Source of the DNA: Pseudobdellovibrionaceae bacterium
Lineage (GTDB): Bacteria; Bdellovibrionota; FAC87; UBA2466
Length of the DNA: 32,443 nt
Assembly (NCBI GenBank): GCA_023250715.1
Contig: JAHFAF010000017.1
Coordinates: 1-32,443 of the forward strand
Direction: 5' to 3'
Positions 31,115 through 32,443 of the stretch are shown here, in pieces. Made by a program: the position numbers and the translations under genes. The notes beneath the pieces were generated by a model. That model was given only the letters and a program-made list of their open reading frames with translations, ran no database searches and was not told where the DNA came from. Numbering within the stretch: position 1 is the stretch's first letter; every line of letters begins with the position of its first letter.

Positions 31115-32263
31115 TTAAGTTTGCGGAGTTTCAATCAAAGGGCTGTCCAAGTCTTGTTCACTTACCCATTCAGCGAGCTTAGAAAGTGCCTCAGGGAGGT
31201 TTTTCCTTCCGAAGCCTAAACGGAAGTGGTGATTTCCAAACCCAAATTGAGTGCTCGGGGCAAGCAGCACTCCCGTGTCTCGCAAAAGCGTTGAACAAAA
31301 ATTATCCGCAGAGAGATCGTTTAGGAGCTTCGGAAAGGCGAGGCAGCTTGCTTTGGGCCGGACCCACTCGAAGTGTCGAGAATATTGTGCAAAGAAAGAA
31401 TCCAGAGAATGAAGGTTCTCCTGGATAATGGCCCGGTTCCTATCCAAGAGAGCTTTCTGATGGCGAAGAGCCAATGCGGCGAGAAATTCCCCAGGCGCAC
31501 TATTGCAAATGGTGGTGTAGTCCTTGAACTCGGCCATGCGGCGATAAATTTCCCGGTTTTTTGTTGCCACCCATCCAATGCGCAGGCCCGCTAGACCATA
31601 GCTTTTTGACAGCACTCCAAGGCTTATCGCATTTTCACAAAGATCGACCGCGGAGGGAAGAGTGGAAGAGGAATCGTATTCGAGTCCTCGATATACTTCG
31701 TCGGAAAAAACCCAAGCCCCGGATTTATTAACGAGCTCCACCGCCTTGAGGTAAGTCTTCTTTTCCATCAGATACCCTGTGGGGTTATGGGGGAGATTGA
31801 AGACGACTAATTTAGTTCCATTCTTCAGCGCGGTTTCAAGAAAGTTGAGATCGAGTTCCCATCCTTTAAGCGGATTGGCTTCCCACCGAATGACTTCGCA
31901 TCCAATGCTCTGGGGAATTTGTGCTAGCGATTGGTAGCAAGGCCAGTGGACGAGCACTTTATCGCCTTTGGAAAGGCAGCTATTCATGAAGTTGAAAATC
32001 GCTTCTTCCGCACCCGTATGGACGAGCACCTCCTCCTTTGAAATAGTCTGGTAGAGAGTCGCGATAATTTGCCTCAATTTCGGATGGCCTGCGGAATCGG
32101 AATAACCCAGCCACAGTTTCTCGAACTGCACGCGGGATTCCGGTTCCAGATCGAGCAGGTCCTTCAACGAGATCGACTCGCAATCGGAACAACATAAAAG
32201 GTGAGGGGCATTGAATTCGTGTTTCGCGAAAAAACGTTCTAACTCGAACGGAGGAACTTGCAT
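31115..32263 (-). CDS. Class I/II PLP-dependent aminotransferase
   Basis: The 382-residue protein has the fold-type I pattern: LWLGYSDSAGHPKLRQII, HTGAEEAIF, NLPHNPTGYL (Asn of the PLP site), FSDEVYRGLEY (Asp/Tyr) and the PLP lysine in VLSKSYGLAGLRIGW, with the carboxylate-binding Arg in FRLGFGRK. It transaminates an amino acid or similar; the substrate is not clear, and it is not a typical AspC. A Rieske gene ends 25 bases upstream on the same strand, so the two may be co-transcribed. Confidence 0.85.
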   Translation of the reverse strand: MQVPPFELERFFAKHEFNAPHLLCCSDCESISLKDLLDLEPESRVQFEKLWLGYSDSAGHPKLRQIIATLYQTISKEEVLVHTGAEEAIFNFMNSCLSKGDKVLVHWPCYQSLAQIPQSIGCEVIRWEANPLKGWELDLNFLETALKNGTKLVVFNLPHNPTGYLMEKKTYLKAVELVNKSGAWVFSDEVYRGLEYDSSSTLPSAVDLCENAISLGVLSKSYGLAGLRIGWVATKNREIYRRMAEFKDYTTICNSAPGEFLAALALRHQKALLDRNRAIIQENLHSLDSFFAQYSRHFEWVRPKASCLAFPKLLNDLSADNFCSTLLRDTGVLLAPSTQFGFGNHHFRLGFGRKNLPEALSKLAEWVSEQDLDSPLIETPQT

Positions 32264-32288
32264 CTTATCTACCAGCGTTTTTCAAACT

Positions 32289-32443
32289 TTAGCCCACGGT
32301 GATTTCTACACCCGTCGCGGTGACGCTCGTCGTGAACGAGGTCAAAGCGGAAGGGGCCGGGCCCCCAGTTACCGCGCCGGTCGCATTGTAAGTCGATCCA
32401 TGACAAGGGCAATTTAAGCTCGAGCCATTCCATTTGGCGACGG
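32289..32443 (-). CDS. C-terminal part of a Rieske [2Fe-2S] protein (5' end outside window)
   Basis: Reading leftwards from the window edge, a frame of about 51 residues ends with TAA at 32289-32291. It contains CPCHGSTY, the second cluster-binding motif of Rieske proteins (Cys and His), followed by the usual Gly/Pro-rich GAVTGGPAP and a short beta tail. The first motif (CxH) would lie beyond the window. Such small Rieske proteins are part of cytochrome bc complexes or stand-alone periplasmic carriers; which one is not visible. It is not picked up by a plain start-to-stop scan because it has no start here. Confidence 0.8.
   Translation of the reverse strand, partial: VAKWNGSSLNCPCHGSTYNATGAVTGGPAPSALTSFTTSVTATGVEITVG

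Overview
The window looks like chromosomal DNA of a Gram-negative bacterium. Many products carry lipoprotein or Sec signal peptides, and there is a nucleotide-heptose pathway for surface polysaccharide and periplasmic c-type cytochromes. The density of secreted enzymes and lipoproteins is compatible with a Bdellovibrionota-like (predatory or related) lineage. This is an inference; no marker gene in the window fixes the taxonomy. I see no rRNA, confident tRNA, insertion sequence, phage or CRISPR.

Left part, 1-14801: surface-polysaccharide region. After a partial gene and a Cys-rich lipoprotein there is a tight plus-strand cassette (833-4345). It encodes a left-handed beta-helix acyltransferase, an acyl carrier protein, an AMP-forming acyl ligase, an SDR ketoreductase and a short protein that I read as a dedicated Sfp-type phosphopantetheinyl transferase. 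Together these could make and transfer an unusual acyl group, probably onto an amino sugar. Facing it, and meeting it stop codon to stop codon, is a minus-strand run (12954 to 4346): GmhA, an epimerase, a fused HddC-GmhB, HddA, a methyltransferase, a Gfo/Idh dehydrogenase, a DegT aminotransferase and a GT4 glycosyltransferase. The first group supplies GDP-D-glycero-alpha-D-manno-heptose; the later genes could oxidise, aminate, methylate and transfer a sugar. Divergent from gmhA is a kinase-like/methyltransferase fusion that recalls WbdD with its domains in reverse order.

Middle, 14938-23130: a stress and redox region. It has a YeeE/YedE pair, a host-attachment-family protein, a Tll0287-like haem protein, a secreted oomycete-elicitor-type transglutaminase containing the Pep-13 core VWNQPV, a beta-CASP metallo-hydrolase, a compact operon of YqjD/YqjE-like membrane proteins ending in a mono-haem cytochrome c, a ribosome hibernation factor and a phosphoribosyltransferase.

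Right part, 23142-32443: mostly exported proteins. These are two unknown exported proteins, a secreted caspase-fold (clan CD) peptidase candidate with an EF-hand loop, a small Cys-containing secreted protein, a secreted protein made of decapeptide repeats, a permuted methyltransferase, a PotD-like binding protein with no transporter beside it, a lipase-like lipoprotein, a small lipoprotein, a class I aminotransferase and the C-terminus of a Rieske protein cut by the window edge.

The strongest leads are the transglutaminase with the Pep-13-like motif, the caspase-like/EF-hand protein, the self-contained acylation cassette with its own PPTase, the reversed WbdD-like fusion and the decapeptide-repeat protein.
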